Shown one piece after another: positions 25,689 through 35,665 of a DNA stretch of 64,000 nucleotides; the stretch's first letter is position 1, and each line of letters opens with the position of its first letter. The DNA lies in NCBI GenBank assembly GCA_964489835.1, contig CAZBBC010000013.1:1-64000 (forward strand). The letters are read 5' to 3'. This stretch comes from CAZBBC01 sp964489835 (GTDB taxonomy: Bacteria > Calditrichota > Calditrichia > JAJRVZ01). The translations under genes and the position numbers were made by a program. The notes under the pieces are model-generated. The model was not told where the DNA came from, made no database searches, and was given only the letters and a program-made list of their open reading frames with translations.

Positions 25689-27140
25689 ATGAAAGCCAAA
25701 TATTTGAACAATCTCATCGATACTAATCTGTTGATTAAACGGCAAACAGTTGAGGAATTATTAATTAAAAAAATTGTATATGATTCCCGGGATGCAGAGG
25801 ACATGTGCCTTTTTGTTGCTATAAAGGGATTTTCAACCGATGGACATGACTATCTAAAAAATGCTATGGAAAATGGCACGGTGGCAGCAATTGTTGAAAA
25901 AGAAAATAAAGCGATCAGTATTCCCCAATATATCGTAAGGGACAGTCGGCAAGCTCTCGCACATTTGGCTGCAGAATTTTATAATCCGGAAATCAATAAG
26001 ATGAGAATTGCCGGTGTTACCGGGACCAATGGCAAAACGACAACATCATTTTTGATCCAATCCGTCTTCAATGCAGCTGGTTTGAACAGCGGTTTGATTG
26101 GTACCATTCATTATAACATTGGAGGCAAATTAATAAAAGCCTGGAACACAACACCTGAATCGATTGACCTATTTAAAATGATTTATAACATGTATTTAGA
26201 CGGTCAGAGAGGATGTATACTCGAAGCATCGTCACATGGTCTGTCACTTCACCGTCTCGATTGTTTGAATCTTGAAGTCGCTGTTTTTACCAATCTCACT
26301 CAGGACCATCTCGACTTTCACAGGGATTTTGAGGATTATTATCAGGCTAAAAAATTATTGTTTTCACATCTTAAATCCAACGGACATGCGATCATTAATC
26401 GTGATGATGTTTTTGGTCAACGATTGATCAATGAAATCGAAGCAGAAGTTATTGATTTCGGGTTATCTTCTGCAGCATCGGTTACCGCAAAAAACTGGGA
26501 AAGTTCTCCCACAGGGATCAGGATTGACGTACAGACGCCACAGGGTGATTTTAAAATTGAATCTCCGTTGATCGGACAATTTAATGTAGAGAATATCCTG
26601 GCAGCTATCGCTTCCGGCATAGCAATGAATTTTGATTTGGAAACCATCAGGCAAGGGATCGAGAATGTTTCTAGTATACCGGGAAGATTGGAACCGGTTC
26701 CTGTTAACAAGGATCTGAATGTTATTGTCGATTATTCTCATACACCCGACGCATTGCAAAAGGCTTTGCATGTTTTAGCAAAAGTAACCGATAACCATCT
26801 TTGGGTTGTTTTCGGTTGCGGGGGTGATCGTGATAAGAAAAAGAGACCTTTGATGGGGAAAATCGCTGAGGATTTTAGCGATAGAGTAGTTATTACTACC
26901 GATAATCCCAGGAATGAGTCACCGGCTTCCATTATAAATGATATCCTGGCAGGTATTACCGATCTCAACAAAGTAAAAGTAGAGGAAGACAGACGAAAGG
27001 CCATCCAAATAGCATTACAGGAGGCAAAAAAGGGAGACACGATTCTGGTTGCCGGAAAGGGACATGAAGATTATCAGGAAATAAAGGGTATTAAATATCC
27101 CTTTGATGACCGTCAGGTTATTAGGGAATTTGTCTTATGA
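25689..27140 (+). CDS. murE: UDP-MurNAc-tripeptide synthetase MurE (meso-DAP type)
   Basis: The 483-residue ligase adds the third amino acid to UDP-MurNAc-L-Ala-D-Glu. It shows the ATP site VTGTNGKTTTSF and the amino-acid specificity motif DNPR (TTDNPRNESP), which indicates meso-diaminopimelate. The start at ATG 25689 has no clear ribosome binding site and lies 8 bases after the ftsI stop; an upstream in-frame start at 25662 would overlap ftsI. It overlaps murF by 4 bases. Confidence 0.95.
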   Translation: MKAKYLNNLIDTNLLIKRQTVEELLIKKIVYDSRDAEDMCLFVAIKGFSTDGHDYLKNAMENGTVAAIVEKENKAISIPQYIVRDSRQALAHLAAEFYNPEINKMRIAGVTGTNGKTTTSFLIQSVFNAAGLNSGLIGTIHYNIGGKLIKAWNTTPESIDLFKMIYNMYLDGQRGCILEASSHGLSLHRLDCLNLEVAVFTNLTQDHLDFHRDFEDYYQAKKLLFSHLKSNGHAIINRDDVFGQRLINEIEAEVIDFGLSSAASVTAKNWESSPTGIRIDVQTPQGDFKIESPLIGQFNVENILAAIASGIAMNFDLETIRQGIENVSSIPGRLEPVPVNKDLNVIVDYSHTPDALQKALHVLAKVTDNHLWVVFGCGGDRDKKKRPLMGKIAEDFSDRVVITTDNPRNESPASIINDILAGITDLNKVKVEEDRRKAIQIALQEAKKGDTILVAGKGHEDYQEIKGIKYPFDDRQVIREFVL

Positions 27141-28519
27141 TTTCACTTAGGTTGCGAGATTTGGAAAATATTCCGCAGGCATCGATTCAGTTACCCGTAT
27201 CCGGACGAATGTTCGAGGCCCCCGTACGAGGTATCTCGATCAATACCCGGACACTCCAACCAAGGGAAATCTTTTGGGCAATCAAAGGTCAAACCCACGA
27301 CGGACACTGGTATGTTAGTGATGCGGAGAAGAAAGGGGCAGTTGCTGCTGTCGTTGAGAAAAAAAGATTCGAGCAATTATCACCGTTAAATATACCGGTC
27401 ATCCTGGTCAAGGATACGTTGAAATCATTACAACAGTTTTCAGCCTGGCATAGGAAACGGTTTAATATCCCTGTTATTGCTATTACCGGAACTAACGGTA
27501 AAACCACTGTGAAAGAAATGATCACCTGGATCCTTCAGACAAAATTTAACGTCCATAAAACGATTGGTAATTTAAATAATCATATTGGAACGCCTCTAAC
27601 ATTGCTCCGTCTGAATTCCGATCACGAAATATCCATCATCGAACTTGGAACCAATCATCCCGGTGAAATTGCATTACTCGGTTCTCTGGTTAAACCCACA
27701 GCCGCATTGATTACAAATATTGGCCGAGGTCACCTCGAATTTTTCTCCGGTATCGACGGTGTTGCAAAAGAGAAAATCAGTCTATTTAAATCGCTCCAGA
27801 AGAATCCGACCATTTTTCTGAACAATGATGACAAAAAGCTTACCGCTACCCGAATCGGATTTAAAAATATCTGGAGTTACAGTCTTCATAACAAAAAAAA
27901 TCCGCGGATTAAGGGCCGGTTGATTCGGTTGGATAAGGAAGGATGTGGTATATGGGAACTTAACAATACCACCAGAATTCACCTGCATGTTCCCGGTGTT
28001 CAGAATGTACAAAATGCTCTTGCTGCAAGCACTGTCGGTTTATTTTTTGGGTTAATGGAAAATGAAATTAAAGAAGCCCTGGAAGGATACAGTGCCTATG
28101 ATAAACGGATGCAAATCATAAGGAACGATCAGATACTGATTATAAACGACAGTTATAATGCCAATCCTGACTCTTTTCCAGCAGCTTTAGACACACTGGG
28201 CCATCTCGCTTCAGGAAAAAACCATAGAAAAATAATCGTAATCGGCGATATGCTCGAACTGGGTAAAAAGGCGGATCATTTACACCATGAACTTTTTCTA
28301 CGATTCGTTGATTATGAGATCGCAGCCATTTTTACGATTGGACAGTACAGTAATAAAGCAGCTGATTTATTAAGAGAAAAAGGTGACCAAAATGTGTACT
28401 CTTTTACTGAACATGAGGCACTGGGTATAGAATTAAAAAAATATTTAAAACCCGGAGACACCATTCTCTTAAAAGGGTCTCGTGGCATGCAGATGGAGAA
28501 AGTTCTCGCATATATTTGA
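27137..28519 (+). CDS. murF: UDP-MurNAc-pentapeptide synthetase MurF
   Basis: This 460-residue ligase adds D-Ala-D-Ala to the UDP-MurNAc tripeptide. It has ITGTNGKTTVKEM, TLGNLNNHIGTP-like VHKTIGNLNNHIGTPLTLL, GTNHPGEIALL and INDSYNANPDS. It overlaps the murE stop by 4 bases. The gap of 143 bases to mraY contains nothing recognisable. Confidence 0.95.
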   Translation: MISLRLRDLENIPQASIQLPVSGRMFEAPVRGISINTRTLQPREIFWAIKGQTHDGHWYVSDAEKKGAVAAVVEKKRFEQLSPLNIPVILVKDTLKSLQQFSAWHRKRFNIPVIAITGTNGKTTVKEMITWILQTKFNVHKTIGNLNNHIGTPLTLLRLNSDHEISIIELGTNHPGEIALLGSLVKPTAALITNIGRGHLEFFSGIDGVAKEKISLFKSLQKNPTIFLNNDDKKLTATRIGFKNIWSYSLHNKKNPRIKGRLIRLDKEGCGIWELNNTTRIHLHVPGVQNVQNALAASTVGLFFGLMENEIKEALEGYSAYDKRMQIIRNDQILIINDSYNANPDSFPAALDTLGHLASGKNHRKIIVIGDMLELGKKADHLHHELFLRFVDYEIAAIFTIGQYSNKAADLLREKGDQNVYSFTEHEALGIELKKYLKPGDTILLKGSRGMQMEKVLAYI

Positions 28520-28662
28520 TAAGACGATTCTAACGTAGAAAAAAGATATGAAGATAAAATTAAAGTTAAAAATTAAAATCTTTCTCAAATCATCAGATTT
28601 GGATAATTATGTACGGCCTAATCATAAAAGAATAAAGATAGATAAAACGGACAAGATACCCA

Positions 28663-29766
28663 ATGTTAGCAGAATTTTTATTCCAGTTTAAATCATATTT
28701 TTTCGGCTTTAATGTTTTTCGTTATATAACCGTTAAAGCCACTCTGGCAGCGGTAACCGCCCTTCTGTTCAGTTTTTTTATTGGTCCCCGGATCATTGCT
28801 CTATTGAAAAAGCATCAGATTGGGGAAGAAATCAGATCTGATGGTCCCTCAACCCATCAGGTGAAGAAGGGCACACCGACCATGGGTGGTTTGATCATAA
28901 TCATTTCGATCCTCACCGGGGTTTTGCTATGGGCCGATCCGCTCAATATCTATATCGTCCTGATTTTGCTCGCTACTATCGTGATGGGCCTGGTCGGTTT
29001 TTTTGATGATTACTTTAAAGTTGTAAAAAAAATGAAACGCGGATTAATCAGCAGATACAAATTGTTAGGCCAGGTTATCGTAGGTTTAATTATAGGGGGT
29101 TTTATTTATTTTCATCCATTTTTCGACGGTTTGCATTCTAATACGAGTATACCGTTTTTTAAAAATTTGGAAATAGACTTTGGATTCATATATATCTTTT
29201 TTATCATTTTCATAATCACCGGTACCTCGAATGCGGTTAATTTGACAGATGGTCTTGACGGACTAGCTGCCGGTTTGAGTGCGATTGCCTTTTTGACATT
29301 TGCAGGTATGAGCTATGTAACCGGTAACGTAAAATTCAGTGACTATCTGAACATTATTTATCTGCCCGGTAGCGAAGAATTGACCGTTTTCTGTATGGCT
29401 GCAGTTGGTGCCGGTATTGGATTCTTGTGGTATAACACATACCCGGCACAGGTTTTTATGGGGGATACCGGTTCCCTTGCTCTCGGAAGTGCTCTGGGCG
29501 CGGTTGCCGTATTGATTAAAAAAGAGCTCCTGTTGGCAATCATCGGTGGTGTTTTTCTCTCTGAAGTACTTTCTGTTATAATTCAGACAACGTACTTCAA
29601 ATACACACGAAAAAAACATGGCAAAGGCAAACGCATATTCAAAATGGCTCCAATCCACCATCATTTTGAACTGCAAGGATGGCATGAGTCAAAAGTAGTG
29701 GTCCGTTTTTGGATCATTGGTATCCTATTAGCTTTATTGAGTTTCACGACCTTTAAAACACAGTAG
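28663..29766 (+). CDS. mraY: phospho-MurNAc-pentapeptide transferase MraY
   Basis: This 367-residue integral membrane protein makes lipid I at the inner membrane. It has about ten membrane helices and the motifs GTPTMGG, FFDDYFK (the aspartate pair), NAVNLTDGLDGLA and MAPIHHHFELQGW. The order murF-mraY-murD is conserved. Confidence 0.96.
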   Translation: MLAEFLFQFKSYFFGFNVFRYITVKATLAAVTALLFSFFIGPRIIALLKKHQIGEEIRSDGPSTHQVKKGTPTMGGLIIIISILTGVLLWADPLNIYIVLILLATIVMGLVGFFDDYFKVVKKMKRGLISRYKLLGQVIVGLIIGGFIYFHPFFDGLHSNTSIPFFKNLEIDFGFIYIFFIIFIITGTSNAVNLTDGLDGLAAGLSAIAFLTFAGMSYVTGNVKFSDYLNIIYLPGSEELTVFCMAAVGAGIGFLWYNTYPAQVFMGDTGSLALGSALGAVAVLIKKELLLAIIGGVFLSEVLSVIIQTTYFKYTRKKHGKGKRIFKMAPIHHHFELQGWHESKVVVRFWIIGILLALLSFTTFKTQ

Positions 29767-29794
29767 TATTTTTCAGATAACACGAACTTTGATC

Positions 29795-31141
29795 ATGACT
29801 GTTGAAAATAAAAGAATCACCATATTAGGCGCTGCCCGAAGCGGTGTTGCGGCCGCCAGACTTTTGAAAAAAAAGAAAGCCTGTGTTTTTGTAAGTGATT
29901 ATGCACCGGCGGATAACAAACATTCCGAAATTGAAATTCTGAAGAATGAAAACATTGCCTATGAATTCAATGTTCATTCGGAAAAAGTTTTCGATGCTGA
30001 TTTTATTGTACTCAGTCCTGGTATTCCTAAGAAATCAGCTATCGTGGAAAATATAATTTCAAAAGGAATTCCTGTGTATTCGGAACTGGAAGTGGCCTCC
30101 TGGTTTTGCCGTTCACCAATTATTGCTATTACCGGTTCGAATGGTAAAACAACGACCACATCGCTTTTAGGAAAGATGTTGAGATCAAAATTCACACAGT
30201 CAATCGTTGCCGGAAATATTGGAGAAGCTTTTTCTGATTATGTTTTAGAAAGTGAGGAATCACACTGGGCGGCAGTGGAAGTGTCTAGTTTTCAATTGGA
30301 AACAATTGATTCTTTTCACCCACATATCGTTATACTTTTGAACCTTAGTCCCAATCACCTCGATTGGTATGAGAGTTATAGTGAATATGTTGAGGCAAAA
30401 TTCCAAATTTTAAAAAATCTGGATCGCAATGATTTTTTAATATATAACCTGGATGATGAATTGATATGTAAAAACGTACAAAAATGTCCGGCAAAAAAAT
30501 TATCATTCTCACTGAACAAAACCAACGCGCAGGCCTCCACCCATAATAACGCAATATATTTAAAAGGAAAATCGTTAATCAGAACTGAAGAAATAAAACT
30601 GAACGGTTCTCATAACTATCAGAATGCTATGGCTGCCATCATTGCTGCAGATATTGCCGGCATCAACAGATTATCGATGATACAGATCTTAAAAACATTT
30701 GAGGGGGTTGAACACCGTTTAGAATATGTAACAGAGATAAAGGGTGTTCATTTTATTAATGACTCAAAGGCAACAACCGTAGAATCTTTGCAGGTAGCCC
30801 TGACCAGTTTTCGATCACCGATCATACTCATTGCTGGTGGAAAAGACAAAGGAGGCGATTACAGCAAATTAAATCATTTGATTTCAAAAAATGTACGCGG
30901 GGTAGTTCTGATTGGGGCGGCAAAGGATAAAATGGCAGCTACCTGGAGTGATTTGGTTCCTTTATACAGATCGGATAGTTTGGCCGAGGCCATAAAACTA
31001 GCATTAGATCAAGCCAGGCCTGGAGAAAATGTATTATTATCCCCTGCCTGTTCCAGTTTTGACATGTTCAAAGATTTTGAGGATCGTGGTCAAAAATTTA
31101 AAGAAATCGTAAGAACACTAAAAAAAAAATATGAAAATTAA
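29795..31141 (+). CDS. murD: UDP-MurNAc-L-alanine:D-glutamate ligase MurD
   Basis: This 448-residue ligase has AITGSNGKTTTTSLLG for ATP binding, NLSPNHLDWY, VEHRLEYV and the FINDSKATTVES motif. I chose ATG 29795 over the TTG two codons upstream. It overlaps ftsW by 11 bases. Confidence 0.95.
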   Translation: MTVENKRITILGAARSGVAAARLLKKKKACVFVSDYAPADNKHSEIEILKNENIAYEFNVHSEKVFDADFIVLSPGIPKKSAIVENIISKGIPVYSELEVASWFCRSPIIAITGSNGKTTTTSLLGKMLRSKFTQSIVAGNIGEAFSDYVLESEESHWAAVEVSSFQLETIDSFHPHIVILLNLSPNHLDWYESYSEYVEAKFQILKNLDRNDFLIYNLDDELICKNVQKCPAKKLSFSLNKTNAQASTHNNAIYLKGKSLIRTEEIKLNGSHNYQNAMAAIIAADIAGINRLSMIQILKTFEGVEHRLEYVTEIKGVHFINDSKATTVESLQVALTSFRSPIILIAGGKDKGGDYSKLNHLISKNVRGVVLIGAAKDKMAATWSDLVPLYRSDSLAEAIKLALDQARPGENVLLSPACSSFDMFKDFEDRGQKFKEIVRTLKKKYEN

Positions 31142-32312
31142 CAAACATAAAAATGATCCCTGGCTAGTTGGATCAGTGACAGTATTACTTACCATTGGGT
31201 TGATTATGGTTTTTAGTGCCAGTGCTGTCGTCGCCCAGGAAAAATATGGTTCATTGCTGTATTATTCACGCAAACAGATTTTATGGGGATTTCTATGCAT
31301 TTTTACCATTTTTATTTTCTCACGGGTAAAGCATTCTAATTATTTGAAAAATGGGCTGCCCTTGATTGGTATTATATTTTCTATTGCATTACTTCTTGGG
31401 TTATTTATCTGGGGTGATGTGGTGAATGGTGCCCGGCGTTGGTATAATTTGGGTTTCGCCAGCTTTCAACCAGCAGAAATGGCCAAAATAGCGGTTATTA
31501 TATACTTTGCAGATATCTTTTCACGCAAAGGGGAAATATTACGCAGCTGGAAAAAAGGACTTTTACCCCATGTACTAATTTTAATGATGGTCCTTGTGCC
31601 AATACTTTACCAACCCGATTTAGGTACGGTGGTCATGTTGTGCATGATAATTGCCATTATGGCTTTTCTCAGTAATATACGTTTTAAACATGTCCTGGCG
31701 GGTCTCACTTTTCTTCTTCCGGCACTATTGATTAAAGTTTTAGGCAGTGAGTACCAGATTTCCAGGGTCCAGAGTTGGTTCTCTAATTTATCCAATCCGT
31801 TGGGATCCGGTCATCAGATAAAACAATCATTAATCGGATTAGGCAAGGGGGGTATCATCGGGAGCGGCATTGGTGCCAGCAAACAAAAGTTTTACTTTTT
31901 GCCCGATTCACATACAGATTTTGTATTCGCAATATTAGGAGAGGAAGTCGGGTTTATCGGCACATCAGTTGTTCTGATACTTTTTTTGATCATACTGTGG
32001 CGTGGTATAAAGATTGCCAAACGTTCATCAAACGCATTCACTCAATTTTTGGCTGTCGGTTTAACGATGAATCTGGTTTTATATGGATTTATAAATGTTG
32101 CCGTTGTAACAATGCTCGTACCAACTACAGGTTTACCAATGCCGTTTTTGAGTTACGGGGGTTCATCTTTGATAGGTGTTGGTTTATCTGTGGGAATACT
32201 AATCAATATATCCCGCAACGCTTTCCACCCGAATATGGAAAGTCGGCTGGTACAATTTAGGGATGATAAACGAACATTTTATAAATCACTGGTTGGAACA
32301 CAGAAACGATGA
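31131..32312 (+). CDS. ftsW: lipid II polymerase FtsW
   Basis: This 393-residue SEDS-family membrane protein has about ten helices and the signatures NGARRWYNLGFASFQPAE, YQPDLGT and LPMPFLSYGGSSLI. It polymerises lipid II at the septum with FtsI. It overlaps murD upstream and murG downstream (ATGA). Confidence 0.95.
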   Translation: MKINKHKNDPWLVGSVTVLLTIGLIMVFSASAVVAQEKYGSLLYYSRKQILWGFLCIFTIFIFSRVKHSNYLKNGLPLIGIIFSIALLLGLFIWGDVVNGARRWYNLGFASFQPAEMAKIAVIIYFADIFSRKGEILRSWKKGLLPHVLILMMVLVPILYQPDLGTVVMLCMIIAIMAFLSNIRFKHVLAGLTFLLPALLIKVLGSEYQISRVQSWFSNLSNPLGSGHQIKQSLIGLGKGGIIGSGIGASKQKFYFLPDSHTDFVFAILGEEVGFIGTSVVLILFLIILWRGIKIAKRSSNAFTQFLAVGLTMNLVLYGFINVAVVTMLVPTTGLPMPFLSYGGSSLIGVGLSVGILINISRNAFHPNMESRLVQFRDDKRTFYKSLVGTQKR

Positions 32313-33409
32313 GGCGCGATCTGAGAATTGTATTTGCCGGGGGTGGCACGGGAGGTCATGTTTTTCCGGCCATTTATATGGCCGAATATTTTAAGAAACA
32401 TTGGGGGGCCGATTGCCAGTTTATTGGCACCAGGAAAGGTATCGAAAATATAAAAGTATCTCAGGCAGGTTACCTGGTGAGATATATTTGGATTAGTGGA
32501 TTCAAGCGAGGATTTTATTTGAACAATCTGATCTTTCCACTAAAACTGATGACTAGTTCTATGCAAAGCAAAAAAATATTAAATCAGATAAAACCACATG
32601 TGGTTATTGGAACCGGCGGCTATGTTGCCGGACCAGTATTACGTCAGGCAATTAAAATGAAAATACCCACTGCTATACAGGAACAGAACAGTTATCCAGG
32701 ATTAACAACCAGACTATTAGCCCCTCATGTGGATTGTGTCTTTCTTGCATATAAAGAATCAATGGCTTATCTCAAAAATTTGAAAAATTATCGGCTGGTT
32801 GGGAATCCGGTTAGAGCGAATATTATAACGAAAGACCTCAAAGAAGCCGGACAGTATTTTGGGCTCCGGCAGGAAATACCAACCATCCTTGTTTTCGGAG
32901 GAAGTCAGGGATCACATAATATAAATATGGCTATTGATGAAATCTTATCAAAAAGGATTTTAAGACAGGTACAGATTATCTGGCAAACTGGACAGATAAA
33001 TTTTGATCACTATAAGAAAAAGTACAAAAACTTTAAGGAGATAAGTCTTTGCATTCTTCCCTTTATCGATCGGATGGATTATGCTTACTCAATCAGTCAA
33101 CTAGCCATCACCCGTGCAGGGGCGATGACAATTTCTGAACTGGCCGCTGCCGGATTACCAGCCATATTGATCCCCTATCCACATGCAACGGCCAATCACC
33201 AGTTAAAAAATGCCCAAACCATTGTAAATGGCGGCGGTGCATTGCTTGTTGAAGATAATTCGAACCTTACGGAATATTTGAGCACAGCGATTCTGACATT
33301 GTTGGCATCACCGGATCAAATTAAATATATGGGTACAAAAATACATGCGTTCCATAGGAATGATACCATGGCGGAGATCTCGGAAGAGCTGACTAAATTG
33401 CTTTTATGA
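32309..33409 (+). CDS. murG: lipid II synthase MurG
   Basis: This 366-residue GT28 glycosyltransferase adds GlcNAc to lipid I on the cytoplasmic face. It has the N-terminal glycine loop FAGGGTGGHVFPA, GTGGYVAGPV, EQNSYPG, VFGGSQGSHNIN and ITRAGAMTISELAA. It overlaps ftsW by 4 bases. Confidence 0.96.
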   Translation: MRRDLRIVFAGGGTGGHVFPAIYMAEYFKKHWGADCQFIGTRKGIENIKVSQAGYLVRYIWISGFKRGFYLNNLIFPLKLMTSSMQSKKILNQIKPHVVIGTGGYVAGPVLRQAIKMKIPTAIQEQNSYPGLTTRLLAPHVDCVFLAYKESMAYLKNLKNYRLVGNPVRANIITKDLKEAGQYFGLRQEIPTILVFGGSQGSHNINMAIDEILSKRILRQVQIIWQTGQINFDHYKKKYKNFKEISLCILPFIDRMDYAYSISQLAITRAGAMTISELAAAGLPAILIPYPHATANHQLKNAQTIVNGGGALLVEDNSNLTEYLSTAILTLLASPDQIKYMGTKIHAFHRNDTMAEISEELTKLLL

Positions 33410-33418
33410 AAAATTAAA

Positions 33419-34798
33419 ATGAGTCTTCTTAAAAAAATAAATCGCATATTTTTTACAGGAATCGGCGGGATTGGAATGAGCGGAATTGCTGAAATATTGC
33501 TTGACAGCGGATATCAGGTATCCGGTTCTGACCGGCAATTAAGCGAGATTACCGACTATTTGACCAAGAAAGGTGCGCAGATTTACCAGGGACATCTGGC
33601 AGAGAATCTCAAGGATGTGGATTTACTGGTATATTCTTCTGCTATTTCTGAGAATAATCCCGAACGGCAGGCAGCAGGACGATTAAATATAAAACAGATC
33701 CGCAGGGCTGAGATGCTGGCAGAGATCATGAAAGGTAAATATAGTGTTGCCGTAGCGGGAACACATGGTAAAACAACAACAACTGCGCTCTGTGCTCAGG
33801 TGGCCATCAAAGCCAAATTGGATCCTACCGTTGTGATCGGAGGAAAATTAAAAAATCTTCAAACAAATGCACGTCTCGGAGGTGGAAATATCTTTATCGC
33901 AGAGGCTGATGAATTTGATCGAAGCTTTCTGGCCTTGTCCCCGTCGGTTTCCATTTTAACTACCATTGAAGCAGATCACCTCGATTGTTATGAAGATTTA
34001 GCTGACATTAAGCGATCATTCATCGCCTTTGCAAATAAAGTTCCAGCAGACGGATATATCATCTGTTGTATAGACGATCCCGGCATCCGTGATATCATAG
34101 ATCATCTTTCCGGGAGAATTATTTCCTATGGATTGACAGAAGATGCTGAATTCCGGGCGATAAATCTGAATTTCTCTCAATCTGGATGTTCTTTCGATAT
34201 TCAGCATAATGGATCTGATTTAGGAAACATCTTGATACAGATACCAGGGAAACATAATATTTTAAACGCAATGGCTGCTTTTATCCTTGGTTACCATTTA
34301 AATATACCTTTTGTAACGATCAAAGAAGCTTTGGAACAATTCAGGGGTGTTGATCGAAGATTCGAAATTAAAGGAACCATTAATGATATCATGGTCGTTG
34401 ATGATTATGCCCATCATCCGACTGAAGTTGCCGCCACTATTGAAAGTGCAAAACTTGGTTGGAATAAACATACGATTGTCGTATTTCAACCGCATCTTTT
34501 TTCAAGAACCCGCGATTTTTATAAAGAATTCACCGCCGCATTATCTTTGGCGGATGAAGTGATTATCGCAAAAATTTATCCGGCCAGGGAGGATCCCATT
34601 CCCGGTGTAAGCGCAGAGATGATTGTTGAATATGCCAGGGAAAAGGGATATGATAATTTTCAATATATCCCGGATAAAGAAGCAATCGAGAATTATTTAC
34701 TCAATCAACTGAAACCGCAGGATATGATCATTGTCATGGGGGCCGGTGATATCTGGACGATCGCGGAAGATTTGTTATTAAATCTGAAAAGTGTATAG
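33419..34798 (+). CDS. murC: UDP-MurNAc:L-alanine ligase MurC
   Basis: This 459-residue ligase has GIGGIGMSGIAEIL, VAGTHGKTTTTAL, FIAEADEFDRSFL, DDYAHHPTEV and FQPHLFSRT. It catalyses the first amino-acid addition. In many clusters murB and ddl follow; here ftsQ follows directly. Confidence 0.96.
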   Translation: MSLLKKINRIFFTGIGGIGMSGIAEILLDSGYQVSGSDRQLSEITDYLTKKGAQIYQGHLAENLKDVDLLVYSSAISENNPERQAAGRLNIKQIRRAEMLAEIMKGKYSVAVAGTHGKTTTTALCAQVAIKAKLDPTVVIGGKLKNLQTNARLGGGNIFIAEADEFDRSFLALSPSVSILTTIEADHLDCYEDLADIKRSFIAFANKVPADGYIICCIDDPGIRDIIDHLSGRIISYGLTEDAEFRAINLNFSQSGCSFDIQHNGSDLGNILIQIPGKHNILNAMAAFILGYHLNIPFVTIKEALEQFRGVDRRFEIKGTINDIMVVDDYAHHPTEVAATIESAKLGWNKHTIVVFQPHLFSRTRDFYKEFTAALSLADEVIIAKIYPAREDPIPGVSAEMIVEYAREKGYDNFQYIPDKEAIENYLLNQLKPQDMIIVMGAGDIWTIAEDLLLNLKSV

Positions 34799-34816
34799 AA
34801 TCAGGGTTTATTAAAT

Positions 34817-35602
34817 ATGTCTGGAAATAGAAAAAATAAGCGTAAAGAAAAATTCTGGTCCGGATCAGGTAAGTTTTTTATAGTTGTTATTCTTATTTAT
34901 TTGGCTTTCTATACATATAATAAAATTGCCGATATCAATGCCCGGCGCAGCGATAGGTATCATAAGAGTGATATTCAAATTAGAGGCAACCGATTGGTTT
35001 CCACAAAACAGATTTTAGATATCTGTGGTTTTAATACCAGGGAGGATCAAGAAATAAAGATAGCCAATGATTCTTTGGCCAGCCGATTAATGACGCTGAA
35101 ATATATAAAGGGCATTAGCATTACCCGACGGCCTCCCAGAATGCTAAATATTACAGTCGAAGAGTATGAACCGGTTGCTTTTATTTACGGAAAGGGTTTA
35201 AACCTTATAGACAGTGAGGGATATCTGATACCGGTGCCTGATAATACCATATTATGGGATTTGCCGATTATATCCGGTATTAAGGAAAGTCTGGGGACCC
35301 TTGGGAAACAATCAAAAGTCGCGGATGTTTATCTGGCCCTGGAAATCGTAAGATATCTTGAAGATGAAAATCCACTGCTGTCAAATTTAGTTTCAGAAAT
35401 AAACATCGTTAGTAAAAAATCAATTGAGTTATATCTGATAAGAGGCGGTACTAAAATCCGTATCAGCCAGGAATCATTTTACAAAGAATTATTTGTATTA
35501 AAGAATTATATCGCTAACTATCTCGATTGGGTTGAAATGGCAAAAATTGATTATATCGATTTGAGATTTGAGAATCAACTGATCGTAAAGGCAAAAACTT
35601 AA
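34817..35602 (+). CDS. ftsQ: cell division protein FtsQ/DivIB
   Basis: This 261-residue bitopic protein has a basic cytoplasmic N-terminus, one membrane helix (about 17-35) and a POTRA domain (IQIRGNRLVSTKQIL, followed by IKGISITRRPPRMLNITVEE) plus a beta domain. It is a central divisome scaffold. Its position between murC and ftsA supports the name. Confidence 0.9.
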   Translation: MSGNRKNKRKEKFWSGSGKFFIVVILIYLAFYTYNKIADINARRSDRYHKSDIQIRGNRLVSTKQILDICGFNTREDQEIKIANDSLASRLMTLKYIKGISITRRPPRMLNITVEEYEPVAFIYGKGLNLIDSEGYLIPVPDNTILWDLPIISGIKESLGTLGKQSKVADVYLALEIVRYLEDENPLLSNLVSEINIVSKKSIELYLIRGGTKIRISQESFYKELFVLKNYIANYLDWVEMAKIDYIDLRFENQLIVKAKT

Positions 35603-35665
35603 TACAATCAAGTGCATTGATCCCAATCCTAAAGAAAAATGTATTAATGTGGCAAGGAATTTAGA